Below are positions 26,262 to 34,753 of a stretch of DNA of 64,000 nucleotides, piece after piece. Origin of the DNA: Bradyrhizobium sp. Ec3.3 (GTDB lineage: Bacteria; Pseudomonadota; Alphaproteobacteria; Rhizobiales; Xanthobacteraceae). A model generated the notes under the pieces. That model had not been told where the DNA came from. It was given only the letters and a program-made list of their open reading frames with translations, and made no database searches. Position 1 is the first letter of the stretch. Every line of letters begins with the position of its first letter. The stretch is taken from positions 102,501-166,500 of the forward strand of contig NZ_AXAS01000008.1 of NCBI RefSeq assembly GCF_000472925.1, written 5' to 3'. Made by a program: the position numbers and the translations under genes.

Positions 26262-27809
26262 ATGATCATTGACACCAACATGCGGACAACTCCGCGTCTG
26301 GCTTCCCTCAAGCAGAACGGCGTCGATACCATCATCCGCTATTATTGCCACAACACGCGGCAGCCCGAAAAACGGCTGACGCCCGACGAAGCCGACGCCA
26401 TCATTCGCGCAGGGCTGAAGCTCGCCGTCGTCTACCAGGGCGCCGGCGATTCCGCGGCATCGTTCTCGCAGGATGCGGGTGCCAAGGACGGCGCCTACGC
26501 GCGCGACTATGCGGTCAACGTCATCGGTCAACCCGCAGGTTCAGCGATTTACTTCGCCGTCGACTATGACGCTTCGGATGCGGACATCCGCACGCGCATC
26601 GTTCCTTATTTTAACGCGGTTCGGCAGGCCTTGAAGGGCGGGGCGGGCGACGCCTCCTATCAGGTCGGCGTCTACGGCAGCGGCGCGGTGTGCCAGGCGT
26701 TGCTGCAGGCCGGATTGGTGTCCTACACCTGGGTTTCCCAATCCGGCGGTTTCAACGGCACTGCCGCGTTCCTCCGCTCCGGGCAATGGAATCTGCATCA
26801 GCGCCTGCCTTCGACGCTATACGGCCTGAGCGTCGACCCGAATGATCCCAATCCGCAACGGCCGCAGTTCGGCGCGTTCAATCAACTCGCGACGGGCGCG
26901 CCTGCGCCCGCAAACATCGGCGTGGCCAGCAATTACGCGCCGCTGCCATCCATCAGCGCGACGTTCGTGCAGCAGCAACTGCAGCGTCTCAACTACCCAC
27001 CGGGTGCGATCGACGGCGACTACGGGCCGCTGACGCGCGCGGCGCTGCTCGCGTTCCAGGCCGACAACAATCTGCCGCTGACAGGAGTGGCGGATGCTGC
27101 GACCGCCGCTGCATTCGAGACCGCGCGTCCGCGTGCGCTCGATCCCGCGCGCGTGCGGGCGACGGCCGACGATCTGCGCGAGATGGGCTCTCAGACCGTC
27201 AAGCAGGCGGACCATACCAAGACAGCAGGGTGGATCGCGTCGATCCTCGGTGTGCTCGGCATCGGCAACAGCGGCATCGTCGAGATGGCGAATTCGGCAG
27301 GCGCGCCGGTTACGCCCGCGCCAACCGGACAATTGCCGCAAGGCTTGTTCAAGTTTCTGGGCGACCTGCAGGTATTCCTGTCGTCGGGACAGCCGGCCGA
27401 CAAGCTCGAGCCGATCAAGGAAGGCCTCCGCCAGCTACAAGCCGTCGACCTGAAGAACCTGATCACCCCGGAAAACGCCAATGTGCTGCAGCAGCTGAAG
27501 GTGCTGATTCCGCCGGACGTGCTCACGAAGAACCCTGACCTCACCAAGGTCCTCCAGCTGGCCGACGTCGCGCGCCAGGCCAGGCCGCAATTGCAGACGG
27601 TGTTCGACATGCTGCCCAGCTTCTTCACCGATGGCACCGCCTTGCAGGTCCTGGCGAAGGGCGCGGCCGTGGCTGCATCGTCGATGATTCCCGGTTTTGG
27701 CGGCAGCCTCGCCGCGCTCGGCATCGGCCTTGCCGCCAACTATTTCGGCAACAAGATCATCCAGGCTCGCGTCGCGGATCACCAGACCGGCGCCAACAGG
27801 AGGCTGTAG
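26262..27809 (+). CDS. DUF1906 glycosidase-like protein + PG-binding + same novel C-terminal module
   Basis: The start at MIIDTNMRTT (26262) follows GGGGGCGAGCC and gives 515 residues. Residues 1-200 match the DUF1906 / Rv2525c glycoside-hydrolase-like TIM barrel, opening with an early Asp (IIDTN) and containing IYFAVDYDASDADI. Residues 230-290 are a peptidoglycan-binding domain (QQLQRLNYPPGAIDGDYGPLTR). Residues 290-515 repeat the C-terminal module of the preceding gene (ATADDLREMGSQTVKQAD ... GFGGSLAALGIGLAANYF ... ADHQTGAN). There is no signal peptide. The 72-bp gap and shared orientation suggest an operon. The pair probably act together on cell walls. Confidence 0.82.
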   Translation: MIIDTNMRTTPRLASLKQNGVDTIIRYYCHNTRQPEKRLTPDEADAIIRAGLKLAVVYQGAGDSAASFSQDAGAKDGAYARDYAVNVIGQPAGSAIYFAVDYDASDADIRTRIVPYFNAVRQALKGGAGDASYQVGVYGSGAVCQALLQAGLVSYTWVSQSGGFNGTAAFLRSGQWNLHQRLPSTLYGLSVDPNDPNPQRPQFGAFNQLATGAPAPANIGVASNYAPLPSISATFVQQQLQRLNYPPGAIDGDYGPLTRAALLAFQADNNLPLTGVADAATAAAFETARPRALDPARVRATADDLREMGSQTVKQADHTKTAGWIASILGVLGIGNSGIVEMANSAGAPVTPAPTGQLPQGLFKFLGDLQVFLSSGQPADKLEPIKEGLRQLQAVDLKNLITPENANVLQQLKVLIPPDVLTKNPDLTKVLQLADVARQARPQLQTVFDMLPSFFTDGTALQVLAKGAAVAASSMIPGFGGSLAALGIGLAANYFGNKIIQARVADHQTGANRRL

Positions 27810-27952
27810 CGGTGGTCGCGGGACGCGACACCGCGACAACACGCTCTCCGGAGACGATTTTGTCTTGAGTCCGCACCGGAGTTCCGTCGAGTCCGAGCCG
27901 GGCCGTTCACTCGCTCTTATGATGCCGCGCATCGAGGGAGCGAGGAGAACGT

Positions 27953-28921
27953 TTGTCGCATCTTAAGTTTTCGACCGATGCCTTCGCCGACAACGACAAG
28001 ATCGAGGCGTGGCGCGAGGTGTTCGGCCGCTCGGTCGTCAAGATGGAGATGGACCCGGCGCGGGGCGAGCCCTTCCGCAGCGAAGCGCAAATTCATGCCC
28101 TGCCCGGTGTCACCATGGCTTCGATCAGCAGCTCCGCCAATCGGGTGATGCGCACGCCGAGCCTGGTTGCGGACGGCAGCGACGATTTCGTCTTTGCCCT
28201 GATGACCCATGGCGAGGCGACGATCAGCCAGCGTGGGCGCGAGGTGGTTTTTCGCAAGGGCGAAGCGGTGCTCTGGTCCAATGCTTCGGTTGGAAGCTGC
28301 GACTACGCGATGCCGATCGATTTCGTGGCGCTCGTCGTTCCGCGCGTGCTGATCCCTGTTGCCGATGTCGACGACGCCTTGATGCGCCCGTTGCCGGCGG
28401 ATCTGGCGCCGATGCGTCTTCTCCGTAACTATCTCGCGCTTCTACAGGAAGGGCACCTTGAGGCCTCGACACCGCACCTCAGGGCGGCGTGCGCTACTCA
28501 TTTGCAGGATCTGGTTGGGTTGGCGGTAGGCGCGACGCGCGAAGCGGCAGATATCGCCAGCGGACGCGGCGTTCGCGCGGCGCGCCTCAAGGCGCTCAAA
28601 GCGGATATCACCGCGAATATCATGCAGCGCGACCTCTCCGCGGAAACGCTCGCTCTGCGGCATGGCATTTCGCCGGCCTACATCCGCAAGCTGTTCGACA
28701 ATGACGGCACCAGCCTCAGCCATTTCGTTCTGATGCAACGGCTGAGCCGCGCCTATCGCATGCTGGTCGATCCCACCTTCGTCGATCGGCAGATCAGCGT
28801 CATCGCCTTCGAATGCGGCTTCGGCGACCTGTCCTATTTCAACCGATCCTTTCGCCGCTACTACGGCGCGACGCCGTCGGACATCCGAACGCGGCCGGCG
28901 CGCAACGGCTTCGTCCCTTGA
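27953..28921 (+). CDS. AraC-family transcriptional regulator (paralogue 1)
   Basis: The 322-residue protein starts at a TTG with AGGAG five bases upstream. The N-terminal about 200 residues form a sensing domain of AraC-binding-like type (FSTDAFADNDKIEAWREVFGRSV). The C-terminal 100 residues carry the two helix-turn-helix motifs, ending with the family signature SVIAFECGFGDLSYFNRSFRRYYGATPSDIR. It is most similar in layout to two other AraC genes at 37657 and 38980 and lies just upstream of the first autotransporter on the same strand. It is likely to control the autotransporters; this is inferred from position. Confidence 0.9.
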   Translation: MSHLKFSTDAFADNDKIEAWREVFGRSVVKMEMDPARGEPFRSEAQIHALPGVTMASISSSANRVMRTPSLVADGSDDFVFALMTHGEATISQRGREVVFRKGEAVLWSNASVGSCDYAMPIDFVALVVPRVLIPVADVDDALMRPLPADLAPMRLLRNYLALLQEGHLEASTPHLRAACATHLQDLVGLAVGATREAADIASGRGVRAARLKALKADITANIMQRDLSAETLALRHGISPAYIRKLFDNDGTSLSHFVLMQRLSRAYRMLVDPTFVDRQISVIAFECGFGDLSYFNRSFRRYYGATPSDIRTRPARNGFVP

Positions 28922-29108
28922 CGCCCCAGTCCGTGTGGTCGTTCCGCAACACACGCCGCGAACCCGGCGATGTGTAGCGCGCAAGCCTAGTCGTTGTTCG
29001 ATCCGGTCCAAGCCCGCCTGCGTGTTGCCGACTATCGTTCTTGCGGAACACCAATTCGCCGGATTCGCCAAACGCTTCCACCAACAAGTTCGCCCGAGAG
29101 TCTGCATA

Positions 29109-31640
29109 ATGATCAACTTCGCTTGCGCCAAATCCATTCGACCCGACGGCCTCCGTGGCGTGTTGCCGGCATTCGCCGCCACGGTACGACTCGGGCGCGT
29201 CCCGACGTTCGCCGCTCCGTTCCTGTTATCGGCGGCCGCAATGGTCGCGATCCCCGCAAGGCCGGCGTTCGCCGCCTGCGTGCAGTCGGGCAGCACCGTG
29301 AGCTGTGACGGCGCGAGCACCACCGGCTTCGGTACCGGCGTTGAAAACAACCTGACCGTGACGGTCCAGTCGAACGCCTCGATCACGATCGGCCCGGCGC
29401 AGCCCGCGATCAACGTCGCCGACGGCAACACCGTGCTCAACAGCGGGAGCATCACGATCGGCGACTTCAGCGCGGGCATGCAGGGCGTAAGGAACAACAC
29501 CTTCACCAATGCCGGCACGATAACGATTGGCTCCACCTCGTGGGGGATGGTCGGGTTCACCGACAACAACGTCCTCACCAATACCGGCACGATCACCTCC
29601 ACGGGGGTCAACACCATCGGCATCTACGCTGCAGGCACCGGCAACACGGTGAGCAATTCCGGCGCCATCACCCTGACCGGCGCTCTCTCGACCGGCATCT
29701 GGGCCAGCGATATCAATACCATCCTGAACTCCGGCACCATCACGGTCGGCGGCAGCAACGGCGCCCACAGTGCCGGTGTCATCCTGACGATGAACAACAA
29801 TTTTACCAACACCGGCTCGATCACGGCCGCAGGGACGAGCAGCACAGGTGTCTTGGTTGCGGGTGACGGGAACAGCGTGACCAACAGCGGGACGATCGTC
29901 GCAACCGGCACCCACGGCTTCGGGGTCCGCATTGACGGCAACGGCAATACGCTCGTCAACACCGGCACCATCAAGGGGGGCTCGAATGGCCATTCGCTGT
30001 TCTCCCCCGGGACCACCGGCAACGTCATCACCAACAACGGCACACTCGACGGCGCCATGTTCTTCCTGGGCGCCGGCACCAGCAACAGCTTGACCAACAA
30101 CGGGCTGATCACCATCACCGATGCGGCGATGGTGCTTGGGCAAGGCAACATCGCGTTCGGCGGCGCGTTCACGCAGACGGCGCAGGGCACGCTGGCGCTC
30201 CGCGTCGACAATGCGGGCAACAGCGATGGCCTGCTTGCCAATTCCGCCCAGCTCGGCGGCACCTTGCGTGCGGTGTTGCAGCCCGGCCTGTATGGCTCGT
30301 CGACCACCTATACGAACGTCGTGCAGAGCGGCACTTCGGTTGCTGGGCAATTTTCGAGCGTCATCTCGTCCTCGGCCTTCTTCACGGCGGCTGCGACCTA
30401 CAGCACCAACTCCGTCGACCTGACCCTGACGCGTCAGGGGTTCGGCGCGGTTGCGGGTGAAACGGCCAACCAGCGTGCGGTCGGCAATGCGCTCGAGGCC
30501 GGCTATTCGCCGTCGCTCACGGGCGCCACCGCGACGTTCTATTCGCAGCTCCTCCAGGCCGGCTCGGTCCGCGTGCTCGACCAGCTTTCGGGCGAGGGCA
30601 CCAGCGGCACCCAGAACACGGCCTTTGCCGCCGGCAGCATGTTCGGCCGGACCATGGACGACCAGATGGACGCGTGGCGCACCGGTCATCGCGGCGAGGC
30701 CGCAGGCAGCGGCGCGCTCGGCTACGCCTCGGAGCGGCCGGTCACCTCGGTCTTCAACGCGCTGAAGGCGCCGCCGCTGGTCGAGCCGCAATGGCACGCC
30801 TGGGCGTCGGGCTTCGGCGCCGGTCAGTCGCTGTCGGGCGATGCGGCGGTCGGCAGCGCAAGCTTCAGCGACCGCGTCGCGGGCGGCTCGATCGGCGTCG
30901 ATCATCTCCTCAATCCGGACCTGCTGGTCGGCATCGCCGCCGGCGGCTCCAGTGCGACCTTCAGCGTCGACGATCGTGCCACCTCGGGCAGGCTCGATGG
31001 CGCCCATGTCGGCGGCTATGCGATGCAGCGGTTCGGCGCTGCTTACGTCTCGGCGCAACTCGCCTACAGCCACTTCAACAACTCCACCACGCGCACCATC
31101 ACCGGCATCGGTGCGGACGAGATCGCCAAGGGATCGTTCGGCAGCGACCAACTCGGCGGGCGCCTGGAGATCGGCCGCACCTATGATTTCAGCCAGGTGT
31201 CAATGACGCCGTTCGCGGCCGTGCAGGCCGCGCGGCTGTGGCAGGCGGCCTATACCGAAACCAGCACCGCCGGGACCGCGCCGGGCGTCCTCGGATTGAG
31301 CTACACCTCGCGCTTCGTCTCCTCGCTGCCGGTGTTCCTCGGCACCAAGTTCGACGGCCGCTTCAATGTCGGCAACGGCATGATGTGGATGCCGTTCGCC
31401 AACGTGGCCTGGGTGCACGAATTCTCGCCGACCCGCGACGTCACGGCATCGTTGATCACGTTGCAGGCCCCGGCGTTCACCGTCGAAGGCGCGCGCGCGG
31501 CGTCCGACGCCGGTCGGGTCGAACTCGGATCGCGCCTCGCCCTCAACCGCTGGTCGGAACTGTCCGCACGCTTCACAGGCGAGTTTTCGAGCGCAGGTCA
31601 GAGCTATGCCGGCATGGGCGCGCTCAAGGTGAGCTGGTGA
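29109..31640 (+). CDS. Type Va autotransporter, tandem copy 1
   Basis: The start MINFACAKSIRPDG at 29109 gives 843 residues with a long leader ending near PARPAFA-A. The passenger begins ACVQSGSTVSCDG, with a conserved Cys pair, and consists of short repeats of the type NTGTITxxG and NSGxI, predicting a beta-helix to about residue 480. A GETANQRAVGNALEAGYSP junction precedes the barrel (about 560-843), which ends GALKVSW with a terminal aromatic residue. Autotransporters display adhesins or enzymes on the cell surface; no protease or lipase motif is seen, so adhesion is the best guess. Two paralogues follow in tandem. Confidence 0.9.
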   Translation: MINFACAKSIRPDGLRGVLPAFAATVRLGRVPTFAAPFLLSAAAMVAIPARPAFAACVQSGSTVSCDGASTTGFGTGVENNLTVTVQSNASITIGPAQPAINVADGNTVLNSGSITIGDFSAGMQGVRNNTFTNAGTITIGSTSWGMVGFTDNNVLTNTGTITSTGVNTIGIYAAGTGNTVSNSGAITLTGALSTGIWASDINTILNSGTITVGGSNGAHSAGVILTMNNNFTNTGSITAAGTSSTGVLVAGDGNSVTNSGTIVATGTHGFGVRIDGNGNTLVNTGTIKGGSNGHSLFSPGTTGNVITNNGTLDGAMFFLGAGTSNSLTNNGLITITDAAMVLGQGNIAFGGAFTQTAQGTLALRVDNAGNSDGLLANSAQLGGTLRAVLQPGLYGSSTTYTNVVQSGTSVAGQFSSVISSSAFFTAAATYSTNSVDLTLTRQGFGAVAGETANQRAVGNALEAGYSPSLTGATATFYSQLLQAGSVRVLDQLSGEGTSGTQNTAFAAGSMFGRTMDDQMDAWRTGHRGEAAGSGALGYASERPVTSVFNALKAPPLVEPQWHAWASGFGAGQSLSGDAAVGSASFSDRVAGGSIGVDHLLNPDLLVGIAAGGSSATFSVDDRATSGRLDGAHVGGYAMQRFGAAYVSAQLAYSHFNNSTTRTITGIGADEIAKGSFGSDQLGGRLEIGRTYDFSQVSMTPFAAVQAARLWQAAYTETSTAGTAPGVLGLSYTSRFVSSLPVFLGTKFDGRFNVGNGMMWMPFANVAWVHEFSPTRDVTASLITLQAPAFTVEGARAASDAGRVELGSRLALNRWSELSARFTGEFSSAGQSYAGMGALKVSW

Positions 31641-31663
31641 GCATGGAGAGACGGGTACTCGGC

Positions 31664-31738
31664 GTCGCCTGTGGCGGCCAGTTCGCGAGAAGCGCGACCG
31701 ACCAGAGCGTGAAGGGCACGTTTGCGGTGAGGTTCTGA
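31664..31738 (+). pseudogene. Remnant of an autotransporter C-terminus (short)
   Basis: Twenty-four codons after the copy 1 stop, read in another frame, encode GGQFARSATDQSVKGTFAVRF followed by a stop. This matches the typical last strand of autotransporter barrels and the longer remnant at 34438-34680 (ATGQSVKGTLAIRF). There is no start or ribosome-binding sequence. It appears to be a decayed barrel end left between tandem genes. Confidence 0.7.
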
Positions 31739-31877
31739 TGAGGATCGGTGAGGGCAACCACCGGCGATGCGGCCTCCACCAATCCAAACGACGAATTTGC
31801 TCCCGGGACGACTGTGCGCGCTCCGGCCAATTTTGCCATCCGACGGCTGCTTCGGCCGCAAGACTTGGGAATGACCG

Positions 31878-34310
31878 ATGAGAACGAGAAACGACGCGAT
31901 GCAGATCAAGACGGTGTACCTGACGAAGCCGAACTCCGGGCAGTGGGCTGGGCGATCTTTGACGCTAGCCGCTTCTTTTTCTCTCACGGTGGCCGCTGCG
32001 GTCACAATCTCGACCGGCCCAGTCGCAGCCGCCTGCGTGCAGTCCGGCAGCACCGTGAGCTGTGACGGCGCGAGCACCACCGGCTTCGGTACCGGCGTTG
32101 AAAACAACCTGACCGTGACGGTCCAGTCGAACGCCTCGATCACGGTCGGCCCGGCGCAGCCCGCGATCTACGTCGCCGACGGCAACACCGTGCTCAACAG
32201 CGGCAGCATCACGAGCGTGGGCTTCACGGGCATGGAGGGCCTCAACAACAACACCTTCACCAACGCCGGCACGATAGCGATAGGCTCCAACTCATGGGCG
32301 ATGGCCGCGTTAGGCACCAACAACGTCTTCACCAATACCGGTACGATCACCTCCACGGGGGTCAGCGCCATCGGCATCGAAGGCCGCGCCGGCAACACGG
32401 TGAGCAATTCCGGCACCATCACCCTGACCGGCGCGGCATCGGACGGCATCAGGGCCACCAACACCGATACTATCGTGAACTCCGGCACTATCACGGTCGG
32501 AGGCAGCAACGGCGCCAACAGTATCGGGCTCTTCTTGGCGTCGAACAACAACCTTACCAACACCGGCTCGATCACGGCCGCCGGGATGAGCAGCATAGGT
32601 GTCCTAGTTGGGGCCAGCGGCAATACCGTGACCAACAGCGGCGCCATCAAGGGGGGCTCGAACGGCTATTCGCTGTTCTCCCCCGGGTCCATCGGCAACG
32701 TCGTCACCAATAACGGCACGCTCGACGGCGCCATTTTCTTCCTGGGCCCCGGCACCAGCAACAGCTTGACCAACAACGGGCTGATCACCATCACCGATGC
32801 GGCGACGGCGCTTGGGCAAGGCAACATCCTCTTCGGCGGCGCGTTCACGCAGACGGCGCAGGGCACGCTGGCGCTCCGCGTCGACAGTGCGGGCAACAGC
32901 GACGGTCTGCTTGCCAATTCCGCCCAGCTCGGCGGCACCTTGCGTGCGGTGGTGCAGGCGGGGCTCTACCAGACGACGACGACCTATGCCGGCGTCGTGC
33001 AGAGCTCAGGCCCCGTGACCGGGCAGTTCGCGAGCGTCACCGCATCGTCGGTCTTCTTCACCGCCGCCGCGACCTACAACGCCAGCTCCGTCGACCTGAC
33101 CCTGACGCGTCAGGGATTCGGCGCGGTGGCCGGCGAAACCGCGAACCAGCGCGCGGTCGGCAACGCGCTCGAGGCCGGCTATTCGCCGTCGCTCACGGGC
33201 GCCGCCGCGACGCTCTATTCGCAGCTCCTCCCTGCCGGTTCGTTGGGCGTGCTCGACAAGCTCTCGGGTGAGGGCACCAGCGGCACCCAGAACACTGCCT
33301 TTGCCGCCGGCAGCATGTTCGGCCAGACCATGGACGTCCAGATGGACGCGTGGCGCACCGGCCACCGCGGCGACGTTACGGGCGCCGGTGCGCTCGGCTA
33401 CGCCGCGGAATCGCCGACGACCTCGGCCTTCAACGCGCTGAAGGCGCCGCCGCTTGCTCAGCCGCAATGGAATGCCTGGGCGTCTGGCTTCGGCGCCGGC
33501 CAGTCGCTCTCGGGCAATGCGACGGTTGGCAGTGCAGGCTTCAGCGACCGCGTCGCGGGTGGCTCCATCGGGGTCGATCATCTCCTCAATCCCGACCTGC
33601 TGGTCGGCATCGCCGCCGGCGGCTCGAGTGCGACCTTCAGCGTCGATGATCGTGCCACCTCGGGCAGGCTCGACGGCGCCCATGTCGGCGCCTATGCGAT
33701 GCAGCGCTTCGGCGCGACTTACGTCTCGGCGCAGCTCGCCTACAGCCACTTCAACAACGCCACCACGCGCACCATCACCGGCATCGGGGCTGATGAGACC
33801 GCCAAGGGCTCGTTCGGCAGCGACCAACTCGGCGGGCGGCTCGAGGTCGGCCGCACCTACGATTTCACCCGTGTCTCGGTGACGCCGTATGCGGCGATTC
33901 AGGCCGCGCAACTTTGGCAGGCTGGCTATACCGAGACCAGCGTCACCGGCACCGGCGTGCTTGGCCTGAGCTACGCCTCGCGCACCGTGTCCTCGCTGCC
34001 GGTGTTCCTCGGCACCAAGTTCGACGGCCGCTTCAATGTCGGCAACGGCATGATGTGGATGCCATTCGCAAACGTCGCCTGGGTGCACGAATTCTCGCCG
34101 ACCCGCGACGTCACGGCATCGTTGATCACGTTGCAGGCCCTGGCGTTCACTGTCGAAGGCGCGCGCGCGGCATCCGATGCTGGCCGGGTCGAAGTCGGCT
34201 CGCGCCTCGCCCTCAACCACTGGTCGGAACTGTCCGCACGTTTCACCGGCGAGTTCTCCAGGGTCGGCCAGAGCTACGCCGGCATGGGCGCGCTCAAGGT
34301 GAGCTGGTGA
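31878..34310 (+). CDS. Type Va autotransporter, tandem copy 2
   Basis: This 810-residue paralogue of copy 1 starts at MRTRNDAMQIK (31878); an in-frame ATG at 31899 is an alternative. The first 60 codons of the mature passenger (ACVQSGSTVSCDG onward) are almost identical to copy 1 at DNA level. Compared with copy 1, a passenger block that precedes the GGSNGYSLF segment is missing, removing about 27 residues. The barrel (about 530-810) is nearly identical to those of copies 1 and 3 and ends GALKVSW. The leader differs completely from copy 1, so the shared DNA begins at the mature passenger. Confidence 0.9.
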   Translation: MRTRNDAMQIKTVYLTKPNSGQWAGRSLTLAASFSLTVAAAVTISTGPVAAACVQSGSTVSCDGASTTGFGTGVENNLTVTVQSNASITVGPAQPAIYVADGNTVLNSGSITSVGFTGMEGLNNNTFTNAGTIAIGSNSWAMAALGTNNVFTNTGTITSTGVSAIGIEGRAGNTVSNSGTITLTGAASDGIRATNTDTIVNSGTITVGGSNGANSIGLFLASNNNLTNTGSITAAGMSSIGVLVGASGNTVTNSGAIKGGSNGYSLFSPGSIGNVVTNNGTLDGAIFFLGPGTSNSLTNNGLITITDAATALGQGNILFGGAFTQTAQGTLALRVDSAGNSDGLLANSAQLGGTLRAVVQAGLYQTTTTYAGVVQSSGPVTGQFASVTASSVFFTAAATYNASSVDLTLTRQGFGAVAGETANQRAVGNALEAGYSPSLTGAAATLYSQLLPAGSLGVLDKLSGEGTSGTQNTAFAAGSMFGQTMDVQMDAWRTGHRGDVTGAGALGYAAESPTTSAFNALKAPPLAQPQWNAWASGFGAGQSLSGNATVGSAGFSDRVAGGSIGVDHLLNPDLLVGIAAGGSSATFSVDDRATSGRLDGAHVGAYAMQRFGATYVSAQLAYSHFNNATTRTITGIGADETAKGSFGSDQLGGRLEVGRTYDFTRVSVTPYAAIQAAQLWQAGYTETSVTGTGVLGLSYASRTVSSLPVFLGTKFDGRFNVGNGMMWMPFANVAWVHEFSPTRDVTASLITLQALAFTVEGARAASDAGRVEVGSRLALNHWSELSARFTGEFSRVGQSYAGMGALKVSW

Positions 34311-34437
34311 GCATGGAGAGACGGGTACGCAACTGCAGCGATAGGGGGTGGTCGTGTTGTTTCCTACTGAACGAGAGCTCGAATTTCTCGCCAGCCTGAA
34401 AAGGATTTGGCTGAGTCTATATCGGGAGGAGTGCGAA

Positions 34438-34680
34438 CGGATGACCGCGTGCGGGACGCTCGGCTGGCGTCACGCGTTCGGCGACACTACGCCGCTGTCG
34501 ACCGTCGCCTTCCAGGGCGGCTCCGCCTTCACGGTTGCCGGCGTGCCGATCGCGCGCGAAGCCGCGCTCGTCGAAGCCGGGCTCGATCTCGCCATCACCC
34601 CGACCGCGACGTTCGGGGGCGCCTTCGCGGGGAGAGCGACCGGCCAGAGCGTCAAGGGCACACTTGCGATCAGGTTCTGA
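34438..34680 (+). pseudogene. Remnant of an autotransporter barrel (last ~80 residues)
   Basis: A frame ending at 34680 encodes LGWRHAFGDTTPLSTVAFQG, then FTVAGVPIAREAALVEAGLD, and finishes SVKGTLAIRF. This is the classic final four strands of an autotransporter barrel. The intact copies have a diverged equivalent (AWVHEFSPTRDVTASLI ... FTVEGARAASDAGRVEVGSR). The frame can be extended upstream to 34348 but without homology. It therefore looks like the end of an older autotransporter whose front part was lost. Confidence 0.75.
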
Positions 34681-34753
34681 TTCGGATCGGTGAGGGCGTC
34701 AATCAGGACCGTTTGCTGGCGACGGCCGCTTCGGCGGCGAGTGGGGGAAATTG

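Noticed and set aside
24111..27809. Prophage lysis cassette
   Set aside because: Endolysin-like domains are present, but no holin, structural, integrase or terminase gene is nearby, and both proteins carry an extra module not typical of endolysins.
29400..30100. Regularly repeated short sequences resembling a CRISPR array
   Set aside because: The repeats are degenerate, in frame and encode N-T-G-T-I type beta-helix repeats of the autotransporter passenger. There are no constant repeats with unique spacers and no cas genes.
29226..31151. 641-codon open frame on the minus strand across autotransporter 1
   Set aside because: Antisense shadow of the repetitive passenger and barrel. The same kind of shadow appears in copies 2 and 3, and the plus-strand proteins have clear signal and barrel motifs.
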